DNA from: Desulfatitalea sp. BRH_c12
GTDB taxonomy: Bacteria > Desulfobacterota > Desulfobacteria > Desulfobacterales > Desulfosarcinaceae
Length of the DNA: 64,000 bases
Assembly: GCA_000961655.1 (NCBI GenBank)
Contig: LADR01000038.1
Coordinates: forward strand, 62,001 to 126,000
Direction of reading: 5' to 3'
Part shown: positions 35,387 to 43,280 of the stretch, one piece after another
Position numbering within the stretch: the stretch's first letter is position 1
Layout: each line of letters opens with the position of its first letter
Made by a program: the position numbers and the translations under genes
The notes under the pieces: generated by a model
What the model saw: only the letters and a program-made list of their open reading frames with translations
Databases searched by the model: none
What the model was told of the DNA's origin: nothing

Positions 35387-36537
35387 TGCGAATGCCCTGG
35401 AAAGCGCCCTTGGTCGTCTGGGCGGCACGTGATCTCATGCGCCATCCGTTGCCGACGCTGCTTTTATGGGTCAGCCTGGCATCGTTGGTGGCGTTGGTGG
35501 CATTGGTGCTGCTGCTCGATCATACCCTGTCGAATGCCTTGCGCCGCCTGACCGACCAGAGCCCCGCTGTGGTTGTCCGTCGGGTAACGCCCGGTGGATG
35601 GGCGCCCATCCCCATTGAGCATGCCCTGCATCGCCTGCAGGCCATCGCCGGCGTGCTGCACCCCCGGGGTCGCGTGTGGGGCGTGGTGCGTGGGCCCGGC
35701 GGCCCGGTGACCCTGGTTGGCGTGAACGACCCTGTGGACCATAATACTGTCTTTCGTTCCCTGCCGCCGTTACGGGCGGGCGAGGCCTGGGTAGGCCAAG
35801 GCCTGGTGCCTGAGACCTCTGATACGCCTTTGCTGCTGGGGGGGCGCCGGGATCTGACATTGAAGATCGTCGGGCAACTGCCCGATGACAGTGCCATGGC
35901 CACTCACGATGTGGCCGTCGTTCACGTGCGCGACGCCCGTCGGCTCCTCGGCCTGGAAGCGGATCAGGCCAGCGACTTAGCCCTGGATGTCTTCCATGAA
36001 GATGAAGCCGATGCCCTGCGCAGTGTTTTGGCCGGTGCATTTGATTGGCCGGTACAGATTACCACCCGCAGCGAACAGTTGGAACGCGGTCTGGCCGACA
36101 TCTCTCAGCGCAGCGGCATCCTGCTGATTGCTTTTGGTCCGGCTTTGCTGGCAATGGTTTTGCTCGTCGCGGCCATGGGAGCAGCCGGCCGCAGACGGCG
36201 CTGGGAAAGCGGGTTATTCAAAGCCTTGGGTTGGACCAGTGCCGATATTTTGCGGCTGCACATTTATCGCGGTCTGCTGGTGGGAGTGCCCGCGCTGACC
36301 GCGGGGGTGGGCGCCGCCTACCTATTGCTTTTTCAGCCAGGCATCACATGGGTGGCGCGCCTGTTGTTCGATTGGAGCGGTCCGCCGCCCGGATTTTACC
36401 TCACGGTTCAAGGCGTCGCCGGCGGTTTTGCCCTGAGCGCACTTCTTGTCGGGCTGCCCTTTTTGGCTGCCGTTTTCTGGACCGGCTGGCAAACGGCCGG
36501 CGGCGATCCGGCCGATTGCATTGAAGGGGGGCTTTGA
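35383..36537 (+). CDS. FtsX-like ABC transporter permease
   Basis: A 384-residue protein of the MacB/FtsX type: one helix at about residues 20-45, a ~200-residue periplasmic domain, then three helices (about 245-270, 300-325 and 345-370). The cytoplasmic loop ESGLFKALGWTSADILRLHI is the usual coupling helix (ALG followed by a polar-hydrophobic helix). Such permeases act in mechanotransmission or extrude lipids and metals rather than import small solutes. ATGA overlaps on both sides join it to the small membrane gene and to its ATPase. Confidence 0.85.
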   Translation: MMRMPWKAPLVVWAARDLMRHPLPTLLLWVSLASLVALVALVLLLDHTLSNALRRLTDQSPAVVVRRVTPGGWAPIPIEHALHRLQAIAGVLHPRGRVWGVVRGPGGPVTLVGVNDPVDHNTVFRSLPPLRAGEAWVGQGLVPETSDTPLLLGGRRDLTLKIVGQLPDDSAMATHDVAVVHVRDARRLLGLEADQASDLALDVFHEDEADALRSVLAGAFDWPVQITTRSEQLERGLADISQRSGILLIAFGPALLAMVLLVAAMGAAGRRRRWESGLFKALGWTSADILRLHIYRGLLVGVPALTAGVGAAYLLLFQPGITWVARLLFDWSGPPPGFYLTVQGVAGGFALSALLVGLPFLAAVFWTGWQTAGGDPADCIEGGL

Positions 36538-37214
36538 TGGCCAACGCTTTTCTGACGTGCTGTCAACTCACCTTTCGGCGGGGCGTTGCCGCTCCGGTGC
36601 TCGATCACATCGCGGCTGTTTTTGAAAGTGCGCAGCCGACTTTGGTCTGCGGCGACACCGGTGCCGGTAAAAGCACGCTGCTGCATGTGCTGGGCGGTGT
36701 GTTGCAGCCGACGGCCGGGGAAGTGCACGCCGATGGCCGTCCAGTATCGCGCTGGTCAGTGCCGCACCGCGATGAGTGGCGGCGCGAAGTCGGGATCGTT
36801 TTCCAACATCTGCATTTGATGCCCGATTTGACTGTTCTGGAGAATGTTCTGTTGCCGTGCGTGCCTCGGGTGTCCGCTTGGGACGGTCCGGCCCGGCAGG
36901 CGCAAGCATTGTTAGAGCGGTTCGGCCTGCCAGGCAGCGGCCATCTTTCGCCCCACGCGCTGTCGGGCGGCCAGCGGCAACGCGTCGCCTGGGCCCGGGC
37001 CCTGATCGCCCAACCCCGTTTTCTGCTGCTCGATGAACCCACCAGTTTTCAGGATGATGCGCATACCCGAGACCTGCTGGACCTGCTGGCCGAAACCGCG
37101 GCCGGCGGTACGTGCATTGTGGCCTGCTCACATGACGTGCGCCTGCGCGCCGCCAACATGTTGTTTCCGCGCATCTGCCATTTGGCCAAGGGACGCCTGG
37201 AGGGGGCACGATGA
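36534..37214 (+). CDS. ABC transporter ATP-binding protein (LolD/MacB type)
   Basis: A 226-residue ATPase. Walker A is CGDTGAGKSTLL (about residues 38-48), the Q-loop is VGIVFQHLHLMPDLTVLENV, the signature is LSGGQRQRVAWARAL, Walker B is FLLLDEPTS and the switch His is in VACSHDVRLR. The size and the MPDLTVLENV phrase fit the LolD/MacB group, partner of FtsX-like permeases. It overlaps the permease and the following gene by four bases each. Confidence 0.92.
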   Translation: MMANAFLTCCQLTFRRGVAAPVLDHIAAVFESAQPTLVCGDTGAGKSTLLHVLGGVLQPTAGEVHADGRPVSRWSVPHRDEWRREVGIVFQHLHLMPDLTVLENVLLPCVPRVSAWDGPARQAQALLERFGLPGSGHLSPHALSGGQRQRVAWARALIAQPRFLLLDEPTSFQDDAHTRDLLDLLAETAAGGTCIVACSHDVRLRAANMLFPRICHLAKGRLEGAR

Positions 37215-38254
37215 GCTGGCATCCGTTGGTGCTGGCGATTCGTCTTCTGGACCTGATCGCGTGGGCCATCTACGCAGCTGCCGCTTGGCGCCTGTTATCA
37301 GTGCTGCCCCACTGGCAGCCGCAAGCCGCGGGCGACCGGCAGCTCCGGCGTGAGCGCTCCCTGGAACTGGTGTCTTATCAGGCGGGTTGGGTTGCAGTGA
37401 TGCAGGCGATTGGGTTCGTCCTGCTGCTGGTGGGCGTAAGCAATCTATGGCCGTCGTATGTCCCCGGCGCCATGTGCGGAACGGGCGTGCTTCAGGCCAT
37501 GGGGCCGGCTGGCGAACAAACCCTTATTTTCAAGGGTGTGCTGTTGCTGCTGCTCTATTGCCGGCATACCGCCGAGCGTCTCGATCGCACCCACCCCAAC
37601 ATCTTGCTGGCGCCGTTGAACGGCCGGCTGCTGCTGCTCGCAGCCCCCTTGATGGCTCTGGGGACCTGGCGTTTCGCCGTCGCGGTAGCCGGCGTCGATC
37701 GCCATGAGCCGGTAAACTGCTGTGCAGTCCTTTATGAACGCATCGACACCGGTGATGGATGGCTTCCGCTGGCGGGCTCCTCAACCATGCCGGACGGCAT
37801 ATGGGCATTGGCCTGCTTTGGAGGGGCGCTTCTGGTGGCTGGCTGGGGCTGGCATCACTATCGGCGGCCGGGCATCGTTGGGAACACCGCATCCTGGTTG
37901 GCGGCCGGCCTTCTTGCGGTATGGGGCGTATCGGTCGTCATGGCCCTGAAAACAGTGGTCGCCCCATATGTCTACCAGGTTTTGTACCACCCCTGTCCCT
38001 GGTGTTTCTTCCTGGTCGCGCATGGCGCCGTGGGCTTCGTGCTTTTTGGTGTGCCGGCCGGCGTTATCGCCGAGGGCGCAGCTGTACTGACCGCCCGCAG
38101 CGTGGGGTTCCACCGGCCGGCGTTGGAAGAAGCGGCGCGCAGGCGCATGGCCGGGGCCGGGCTGCGCATCTGGCTGGGCGCGCTGCTATTCGCATTTGCG
38201 GCGGCCGCGCCAATGCTATGGTGGCGTCTGCGCTTTGGCGCATGGATGCAATGA
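37211..38254 (+). CDS. Cys-rich polytopic membrane protein of unknown function in the NosL/ABC operon
   Basis: A 347-residue protein with about eight membrane helices. Cysteines stand in notable groups: AMCGTG near residue 96, VNCCAVLYE near 172 and YHPCPWCFF near 261, the last being a CxxC flanked by aromatic residues. These positions suggest a redox-active or Cu(I)-binding pathway through the membrane; CPWC is reminiscent of thiol-redox motifs, but I cannot name a family. The gene overlaps the ATPase gene (ATGA) and ends the operon. With NosL-like, FtsX-like and ATPase partners it probably serves metal or disulfide handling outside the membrane. Confidence 0.7.
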   Translation: MSWHPLVLAIRLLDLIAWAIYAAAAWRLLSVLPHWQPQAAGDRQLRRERSLELVSYQAGWVAVMQAIGFVLLLVGVSNLWPSYVPGAMCGTGVLQAMGPAGEQTLIFKGVLLLLLYCRHTAERLDRTHPNILLAPLNGRLLLLAAPLMALGTWRFAVAVAGVDRHEPVNCCAVLYERIDTGDGWLPLAGSSTMPDGIWALACFGGALLVAGWGWHHYRRPGIVGNTASWLAAGLLAVWGVSVVMALKTVVAPYVYQVLYHPCPWCFFLVAHGAVGFVLFGVPAGVIAEGAAVLTARSVGFHRPALEEAARRRMAGAGLRIWLGALLFAFAAAAPMLWWRLRFGAWMQ

Positions 38255-38276
38255 CCGCAGGCCGACGATCAGCACA

Positions 38277-38435
38277 TTAATCCATACGTTCGAAATACTC
38301 CTTTTCGGCGCCGCACAGCGGACAGACCCAATCATCGGGCAATTCTGAGAATGGGGTCCCGATGGCAATGTTGCGTTCAGCGTCGCCTTCGGCCGGATCG
38401 TAAACGTAACCGCAAGGGCATTCATATTTTTCCAT
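38277..38435 (-). CDS. Rubredoxin
   Basis: A 52-residue protein starting [18 protein letters not shown]. The iron ligands are the pairs CPCGY (CxxCGY) near the N-terminus and CPLCGA (CxxCG) near residue 40; WVCPLCG and the [11 protein letters not shown] stretch are the classic rubredoxin core. It carries one electron on an FeCys4 site and in anaerobes serves oxygen and superoxide reductases. ATG 38435 is preceded by GGAGAGAAATT. It is a single gene convergent with the transporter operon; its end lies 23 bases after the Cys-rich gene. Confidence 0.95.
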   Translation of the reverse strand: MEKYECPCGYVYDPAEGDAERNIAIGTPFSELPDDWVCPLCGAEKEYFERMD

Positions 38436-38634
38436 AATTTCTCTCCTGGCCGGCTGCGCACCGGCGTTTTAAAAAGAATTACCATCCCCCCGGCAGCGCC
38501 TTTTGCCATTCCAAACTTGACTTCAGGGTTGACATTTTTCAGTATTCATATTGTTCTAATGGTTTTTACATCAAATGTCGAGAAACAACCTGCGGCCCGT
38601 TTTTAGTGCCGCCGGAGGAGTTTGGGCTTCTATT

Positions 38635-39312
38635 ATGGAATTGACCCTTAAAGAGGTGGCCGCCCGTTTGCACATGCCCATCGAAACGCTTATGCGCTGG
38701 ATTCGCCAGGGTAAGATTCCCATGCATCGCACTTGCGGTGAATACACCATTCGTTCGGAAATGCTCGAACGCTGGGCGGATGAGCACCAGTTGAAGGTCC
38801 ATGCATCCGCGGGTGGCGAAGCGGTGGCTTGCGTAGAGGCCAAGTTGGACGGGATCGGGCCGGCCATGCGGCGCGGCGGAATCTTTCATGATCTGGAAGG
38901 GAATACCAAAGAGCAGGTTTTACACGAGGCCATGGCGCGTATTCCGAATCTGGACCCATCCGAACGCCCCCTGGTTCTGGGACGGCTTCTCGAAAGGGAG
39001 CGGATGGCGTCAACCGGCATCGGGCATGGGATCGCTTTGCCTCACCCGCGTGCGAATCCCGGGATTCAATTGGCCTTGCCTCAGATTACGACCTGCTTTT
39101 TAGTACGGCCGATTGCCTTTGATGCCATCGACCAGCGGCCTGTGTCTGTATTGATGGTCTTACTCAGTGGGTCGACCCAATTGCATCTAAGCCTGCTTTC
39201 CAAGCTGTCTTTTTATCTGCGGGATACGACCTTTCGGAACTTTCTGCTGGGGGCGCCCCCTGCGGAAGATGTCCTGCGCAGCGTAGATCAACTCGAATCC
39301 AATCACACGTAA
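38635..39312 (+). CDS. HTH domain fused to PTS IIA (mannitol/fructose, nitrogen-type) domain
   Basis: A 225-residue protein. Residues ~1-52 are an excisionase/MerR-like helix-turn-helix (LTLKEVAARLHMPIETLMRW, IRQGKIPMHR, YTIRSEMLERW). Residues ~75-220 are a PTS EIIA type 2 domain: EQVLHEAMARIPNL, RERMASTGIGHGIALPHPRA with the phosphorylatable His in LPHP, and VSVLMVLLSGSTQLHLSLLSKL. This pairing suggests a regulator whose DNA or protein contacts respond to PTS phosphorylation, as for PtsN. GGAGGAG lies 14 bases before ATG 38635, rather far; an upstream ATG at 38575 is possible. It is 15 bases before the ClC gene. Confidence 0.85.
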   Translation: MELTLKEVAARLHMPIETLMRWIRQGKIPMHRTCGEYTIRSEMLERWADEHQLKVHASAGGEAVACVEAKLDGIGPAMRRGGIFHDLEGNTKEQVLHEAMARIPNLDPSERPLVLGRLLERERMASTGIGHGIALPHPRANPGIQLALPQITTCFLVRPIAFDAIDQRPVSVLMVLLSGSTQLHLSLLSKLSFYLRDTTFRNFLLGAPPAEDVLRSVDQLESNHT

Positions 39313-39327
39313 GGACAGCCCACGCCA

Positions 39328-41055
39328 ATGGAATCGAACGCTTTTCTCAAGGCCACCCGCGCCAAGTGGGCGGTGGTCCGGTCTGACGATCGCCTGCTGC
39401 TGATCGCCCTGGCCGGCTTCGTGGGCGCCTTCAGCGGGCTGGCCGCCGTCGCGCTGAATCGTGGTCTGCATTTCATGGGCGAGGTGTTCCAGGATGTCCA
39501 TCATCATTGGTGGGGATTTCTTCTGCCGGCGGCAGGGGCCAGTCTGGCAGCTGTCATCCTGAGTATTGTATTGAAAGAGCGGGCCGGTCACGGGGTGCCC
39601 GAGGTGATCTATGCCGTATCGCGGCATGGCGGTCTGCTGCGCATGCGCTCGAGTTTCTCACGCCTGCTTGCCAGTTGCCTCACCATCGGTACCGGCGGTT
39701 CGGCCGGACCGGAAGCGCCGGTGGTGATCAGCGGTGCCGCTTTAGGGTCGAACATCGCACGATTTTTTTCGCTCAAGGAGCGCCAGCGCATCATTCTGGT
39801 CGGTTGCGGAGCAGCCGGGGCTATCTCATCGATCTTCAACGCGCCGATTACCGGGCTGGTGTTCACGGTCGAGGTGATTCTGGGGGAGTGGCGCGCGTCG
39901 AACATCATCCCGATTGCCATCGCCGCCGTGGCCGGAACGGAAGTCAGCCGCGCCCTGCAGGGCAATCAGATTGCTTTCGAGCATCAGCAATTTGTGATCC
40001 ATTGGACCGATACGGTCGCAAGTTTGGGAATCGTCGTTTTTGCCACGGCCGCGTCGCTGATCTTGAGCTATTTGCTCAGGAGCATGCACCAGGTCGCCGG
40101 TCGCACGCGCTGGCCCCGGTGGTTGCGGCCCGCGATAGGCGGGGCGGCCGTAGGTCTGATCGGTATCTTTCTGCCGCTGGTGCTCGGTGAAGGCTATCAA
40201 TCGATCCAGGAGATGATCCGCGGCACCTTCACCCAGGGATTGGCCTTAGCGGCCCTGGTGCTGGCCGCCAAAATCGCTGCGACCTCGCTGACCCTGGGAT
40301 GGGGTGGCGCGGGCGGTATTTTTGCACCCAGCCTGATGATCGGCAGCCTGGTGGGGGTGCTTTACTACCGCCTGCTCACGGGCTTCATCCCGGCCGGGGC
40401 GTTGACCAATGAAGGCTGCTTCGCCCTTTTGGGCATGGCCGGCATGGTCAGCGGCATTTTGCAGGCGCCGCTGACGGCGATTTTTCTGGTGGTCGAAATC
40501 ACAGGTGGCTACGACGTGATCCTGCCGCTGATATTGGTGTCGGCATTGACCTCGACATCCTGCTACTATATCGAGTCGGGCTCCTACTATTTGCGTGATC
40601 TGATCGAACAAGGCCAATACCTGCGGCCCGGCACCGACGCGCGCGTGCTGTCCGACATGACCGTGGCCGAACTGGTCGACAGCGGCGACAAGCCCGTTCC
40701 AGGTGACATGCTGCTCAGTGATTTTGTCAGAATCCTGGAGCATTCGCGACGCTACTTGTTCCCGGTCGAGGATCGCACGACCGGCGACTACTTGGGCATT
40801 GTTTTTGTCGATCGCATCCGGCCCTATCTCTTCGACACGCACATGCATGCGGTTATCATGCTGGAGCAGGTAATGGATGACAGTGTCCCGGTGGTCAGGC
40901 TCGATGATGAACTGGTCGATGTGCTTTACCGTATGGAAAGCGATGGCTTGAGCGCCTTGCCAGTGGTCGAGGACGGCCGGTTTGTCGGCATGCTCTCCAA
41001 AGCCACCTTGCTGGATCACTATCGCAAGGAGTTGATTGTCCAGACAGGGGTTTAA
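39328..41055 (+). CDS. ClC-type chloride channel/antiporter with C-terminal CBS domains
   Basis: A 575-residue membrane protein. Selectivity motifs: RAGHGVPEVIYAV (GxGxPE type), GTGGSAGPEAPVVISGAALG, which keeps the gating Glu in the place of GREGP, and GWGGAGGIFAPSLMIGS. GCGAAGAISSIFNAPITGLV and AGMVSGILQAPLTAIFLVVE are also typical. From about residue 440 the chain carries two CBS-like units (SDMTVAELVDSGDKPVPGDM; MLEQVMDDSVPVVRLDDELV, ending LPVVEDGRFVGMLSKATLL). It moves chloride or a similar anion across the inner membrane, possibly with proton exchange. It is followed by a USP-like gene. Confidence 0.9.
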   Translation: MESNAFLKATRAKWAVVRSDDRLLLIALAGFVGAFSGLAAVALNRGLHFMGEVFQDVHHHWWGFLLPAAGASLAAVILSIVLKERAGHGVPEVIYAVSRHGGLLRMRSSFSRLLASCLTIGTGGSAGPEAPVVISGAALGSNIARFFSLKERQRIILVGCGAAGAISSIFNAPITGLVFTVEVILGEWRASNIIPIAIAAVAGTEVSRALQGNQIAFEHQQFVIHWTDTVASLGIVVFATAASLILSYLLRSMHQVAGRTRWPRWLRPAIGGAAVGLIGIFLPLVLGEGYQSIQEMIRGTFTQGLALAALVLAAKIAATSLTLGWGGAGGIFAPSLMIGSLVGVLYYRLLTGFIPAGALTNEGCFALLGMAGMVSGILQAPLTAIFLVVEITGGYDVILPLILVSALTSTSCYYIESGSYYLRDLIEQGQYLRPGTDARVLSDMTVAELVDSGDKPVPGDMLLSDFVRILEHSRRYLFPVEDRTTGDYLGIVFVDRIRPYLFDTHMHAVIMLEQVMDDSVPVVRLDDELVDVLYRMESDGLSALPVVEDGRFVGMLSKATLLDHYRKELIVQTGV

Positions 41056-41176
41056 CCTGGCCGGCGTCGCCGGAGTGCCTGGTCGCCTTGAACCGCCATG
41101 ACCTTCTCTGTCGTCCACCCTTTGGTGTGGATGTGCCGGAGAAGCCTAACAACGATGATCACGAAAGGAGCCGGTA

Positions 41177-42004
41177 GTGGCGGAACGCATGCTGCATGTT
41201 TTCAGGAATACCCCTTTGGGTCGCGAGACGCTACTGCAGTCGCTGCATTTTTGCAAAACCCTGTCGGTCGCGCTGCACATTTACATTCCGGTATCGCGAC
41301 AATTTTTGATGTATTTCGAACATGACATGATTCAGATCGATCTGGATGCCTCCTATCTGATCTCGACGGACAACGCGGAGAGCCACGCCCGCGCGCTGGC
41401 CGAGCCCTTCGGCATCAAGCCTTATTTTATCCAGCCCAAAAACTATACGGCCGCCCAATTGCCGGACATCCCGATCCATTTTGACTACATGTGCTGTCCG
41501 CGCGGCATCATAGACCTTTCGGCCAAAATCGGGCTGGGTTACATCGGGCCCAAGGTGCGGCGCATCATCAAATCATCGATTTTTCCCATCCTGATGACCA
41601 GCGGGGTCTACAAGGCGTGGCACGGCATCACCGTTTTCTATGGCGGTTCCAGCAATGCCGAGACCGCGTTGCGCTGGGGTGTGCACCTGTCCGAAAAATC
41701 CGGTCGGCCCCTGGATCTGTTTACGTATGCTGACATTCGCAACGCGGACCGTCCGGACGCACGCCTGCAAGCCTCCGGTCTATGGGACCGCGTGCGGCCG
41801 CTGCTGCGTACCTGGCACAAGATTGACCAGGGCGGGTTCAAAGAAAGCCTGTATGCCGTGGACCATGACGCCCTGCTCGTGGTGGGTGCTTACGGGCATG
41901 GGCTGCTCAAGGATTTCGTTTACGGCAGTAAGATGGAGGTGATCCAGCGCTGGATGCCCAACAACATGTTGCTCATCGGTCCGCATTGTGTTTCGGGAAA
42001 CTGA
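41177..42004 (+). CDS. Universal-stress-protein-like protein
   Basis: A 275-residue soluble protein starting at GTG 41177, ten bases after AAGGAG. Residues ~1-130 look like one USP-type alpha/beta domain lacking clear nucleotide motifs; the second half (HGITVFYGGSSNAETALRWG, and DHDALLVVGAYGHGLLKDFV) has a GxxGHG-like turn as in ATP-binding USPs. VFYGGSSNAETALRW is characteristic of tandem USP proteins. It directly follows the ClC gene and probably shares its transcript. The role is likely stress response or regulation of the channel; that is inference. Confidence 0.72.
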   Translation: MAERMLHVFRNTPLGRETLLQSLHFCKTLSVALHIYIPVSRQFLMYFEHDMIQIDLDASYLISTDNAESHARALAEPFGIKPYFIQPKNYTAAQLPDIPIHFDYMCCPRGIIDLSAKIGLGYIGPKVRRIIKSSIFPILMTSGVYKAWHGITVFYGGSSNAETALRWGVHLSEKSGRPLDLFTYADIRNADRPDARLQASGLWDRVRPLLRTWHKIDQGGFKESLYAVDHDALLVVGAYGHGLLKDFVYGSKMEVIQRWMPNNMLLIGPHCVSGN

Positions 42005-42493
42005 TTATCCATTGTCAGCGCGCACTTCATCCTCGAACGCATAGAGTTTTTCAATGATGAACTGCACGTAGCGTTCGCATTTGTCCCGCCAGATGCCGGT
42101 CTCCCGAAAGCGTTTGTATTCACCGGGTTTGGAAAAGTCGATGCCCAGCAGCCCCATGCAGGTAATGTCGCCGAACTGTTCGGCGAATGCTGCGACCAGT
42201 TGCGCGGACGACTGGCGAATCCGGGTTCGGGCGCGTTTGGCCAACGGCTTGTCTCCGAGCGCGCAGCGGTGCCGCAGTCCAAGACTTACGGCAGCGGCGG
42301 AAATTGCCCCGCAGGGGGCTTGCTGCTGACCATTGATGCCGGATAGAAACGGAATGCCGGCCCACAAAAAATCTTCATTTTGCAAATCGTACGTTTCCCA
42401 CATAACTTGCAGGAGCGCTGGTCCTCAATGGTAACCTTTCTGCATGAAATCCAATGCGCGCGCCTTGGCTTCTTCGAGTGACAGGGTAGGCAT
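42005..42493 (-). CDS. C_GCAxxG_C_C family redox protein with in-frame UGA (probable selenocysteine)
   Basis: Translation from ATG 42493 (GGAGGAA seven bases upstream) gives PTLSLEEAKARALDFMQKGYH, then UGA as codon 23 (42427-42425), then GPALLQVMWETYDL and on without interruption to the stop at 42005, 162 residues in all. In this redox-active family the position of the UGA is the first conserved Cys (GYNC-type). The remaining Cys are kept: Cys61 in PCGAISAAA, Cys77, Cys112 in ITCMGLLGID and Cys139 in RDKCERY. A bSECIS-like hairpin follows the UGA. I therefore read it as a selenoprotein and not as two fragments; a nonsense mutation is the alternative. Convergent with the USP-like gene, directly abutting its stop. 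Confidence 0.8.
42381..42411 (-). promoter_or_regulatory. bSECIS-like hairpin downstream of the in-frame UGA
   Basis: On the coding strand, 13 bases after UGA, TGCAA pairs with TTGCA and TATGT pairs with ACGTA (one G-T pair), separated by GT/CGAT and capped by the loop GGGAA. The loop guanines lie about 25 bases after UGA, inside the range where SelB recognises bacterial SECIS loops. Confidence 0.7.
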
Positions 42494-42757
42494 GGTTCGA
42501 TTCCTCCGCGGGTGGTGTGGATAAATGTGACACAGTTTAGCAGGTCACCGGACCGTGGGCAAGCCTGGTGAAACTGGGGTTTTCGGAACGCGCCACTTTT
42601 TTGGCGATCTTGAGAGAATAGATTGATGACATCGACATATTTGGTTTATATGTCGATTAAATCAAAAAAATCGACATATCACGAAACCCTGTCGCTGAAG
42701 CGGCATGACCATCGTCGTTTCACCACCTGCACCCTTAACTGCCTGGAAAATAGTATG

Positions 42758-42874
42758 GCCAAGAAAAAGAACGATTCCAAGCTGACCGTCGAGACCCTCA
42801 CCCACGATGAGGCCACCCCGCAAGAACATTCCCAAGGCCGAGTGCCAGTCGGTACCCGTTTAGAACTACAATAG
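42758..42874 (+). pseudogene. Fragment of a site-specific DNA-methyltransferase N-terminus
   Basis: AKKKNDSKLTVETLTHDEAT reads like the start of type III-like adenine methyltransferases, where the next block is RKNIPTAEYQSV. That block appears in another frame, RKNIPKAECQSVPV, and a stop follows at once. So only about 35 codons remain, with one frameshift. I take it as a scar of a lost restriction-modification gene. Confidence 0.45.
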
Positions 42875-42905
42875 TAACCAGCAGATAACGTTCAGATCAC
42901 ATAAT

Positions 42906-43130
42906 TCAGAATTGGTGTTTACTGTTCGCCTTCGTTTTAGGGGGCCGACCACGATTGTCTGGTCTGTCCTTGATATACTGGATGGCCGAGGGGAAAAAAA
43001 CCATAACCTTGCCGACTAACTGTGCATGACCGGCACCCCGTATTTCAGGTGCCATCTTGTAAATCCAGCTCCGACTACAACTGATTTCTCTTGCCAGCTC
43101 TTCGGCTGAATAAAAGTCTTTATTAACCAT
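42906..43130 (-). CDS. Small HTH (excisionase-like) DNA-binding protein
   Basis: A 74-residue protein from ATG 43130, with GAAAGGGAT before it. The N-terminal FYSAEELAREISCSRSWIYK is a helix-turn-helix like those of excisionase/MerR-like regulators, followed by IRGAGHAQLVGKVMVFFPSA, a beta-hairpin wing, and a basic tail RGRPPKTKA. It is divergent from the GNAT/DUF3786 operon and could be the regulator that binds the inverted repeat between them; that link is inferred from position. Confidence 0.65.
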   Translation of the reverse strand: MVNKDFYSAEELAREISCSRSWIYKMAPEIRGAGHAQLVGKVMVFFPSAIQYIKDRPDNRGRPPKTKANSKHQF

Positions 43131-43198
43131 ATCCCTTTCATACTAAAATTGTTGATAAATCACAATCAAAAATAATCCGATGGATCACACTTATTTGT

Positions 43199-43258
43199 TT
43201 GACAATCAGTGTAATGGATTATACTGAAATATCTCAAATAAGTATAATCCATTACACT
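43199..43258 (+). promoter_or_regulatory. Promoter with perfect 18-bp inverted repeat (operator)
   Basis: AGTGTAATGGATTATACT (43208-43225) is repeated in exact inverted form as AGTATAATCCATTACACT (43241-43258), spacer 15. TTGACA (43199-43204) and TATACT (43220-43225, spacer 15) or TATAAT (43243-43248) could serve as promoter boxes, so a bound protein would block the polymerase. A partial copy (GGATCACACTTATT) lies at about 43181. Confidence 0.7.
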
Positions 43259-43280
43259 TAATAAGATAAAGGAGGCAATC

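Noticed and set aside
39328-41055. Possible loss of the gating Glu in the ClC protein
   Set aside because: The motif reads GGSAGPEAP; aligned with GGSAGREGP the Glu is still in place.
42005-42403. Reading the C_GCAxxG_C_C gene as a complete 132-residue protein from ATG 42403
   Set aside because: There is no ribosome site before 42403, the family N-terminus is missing, and the upstream extension through UGA supplies both.
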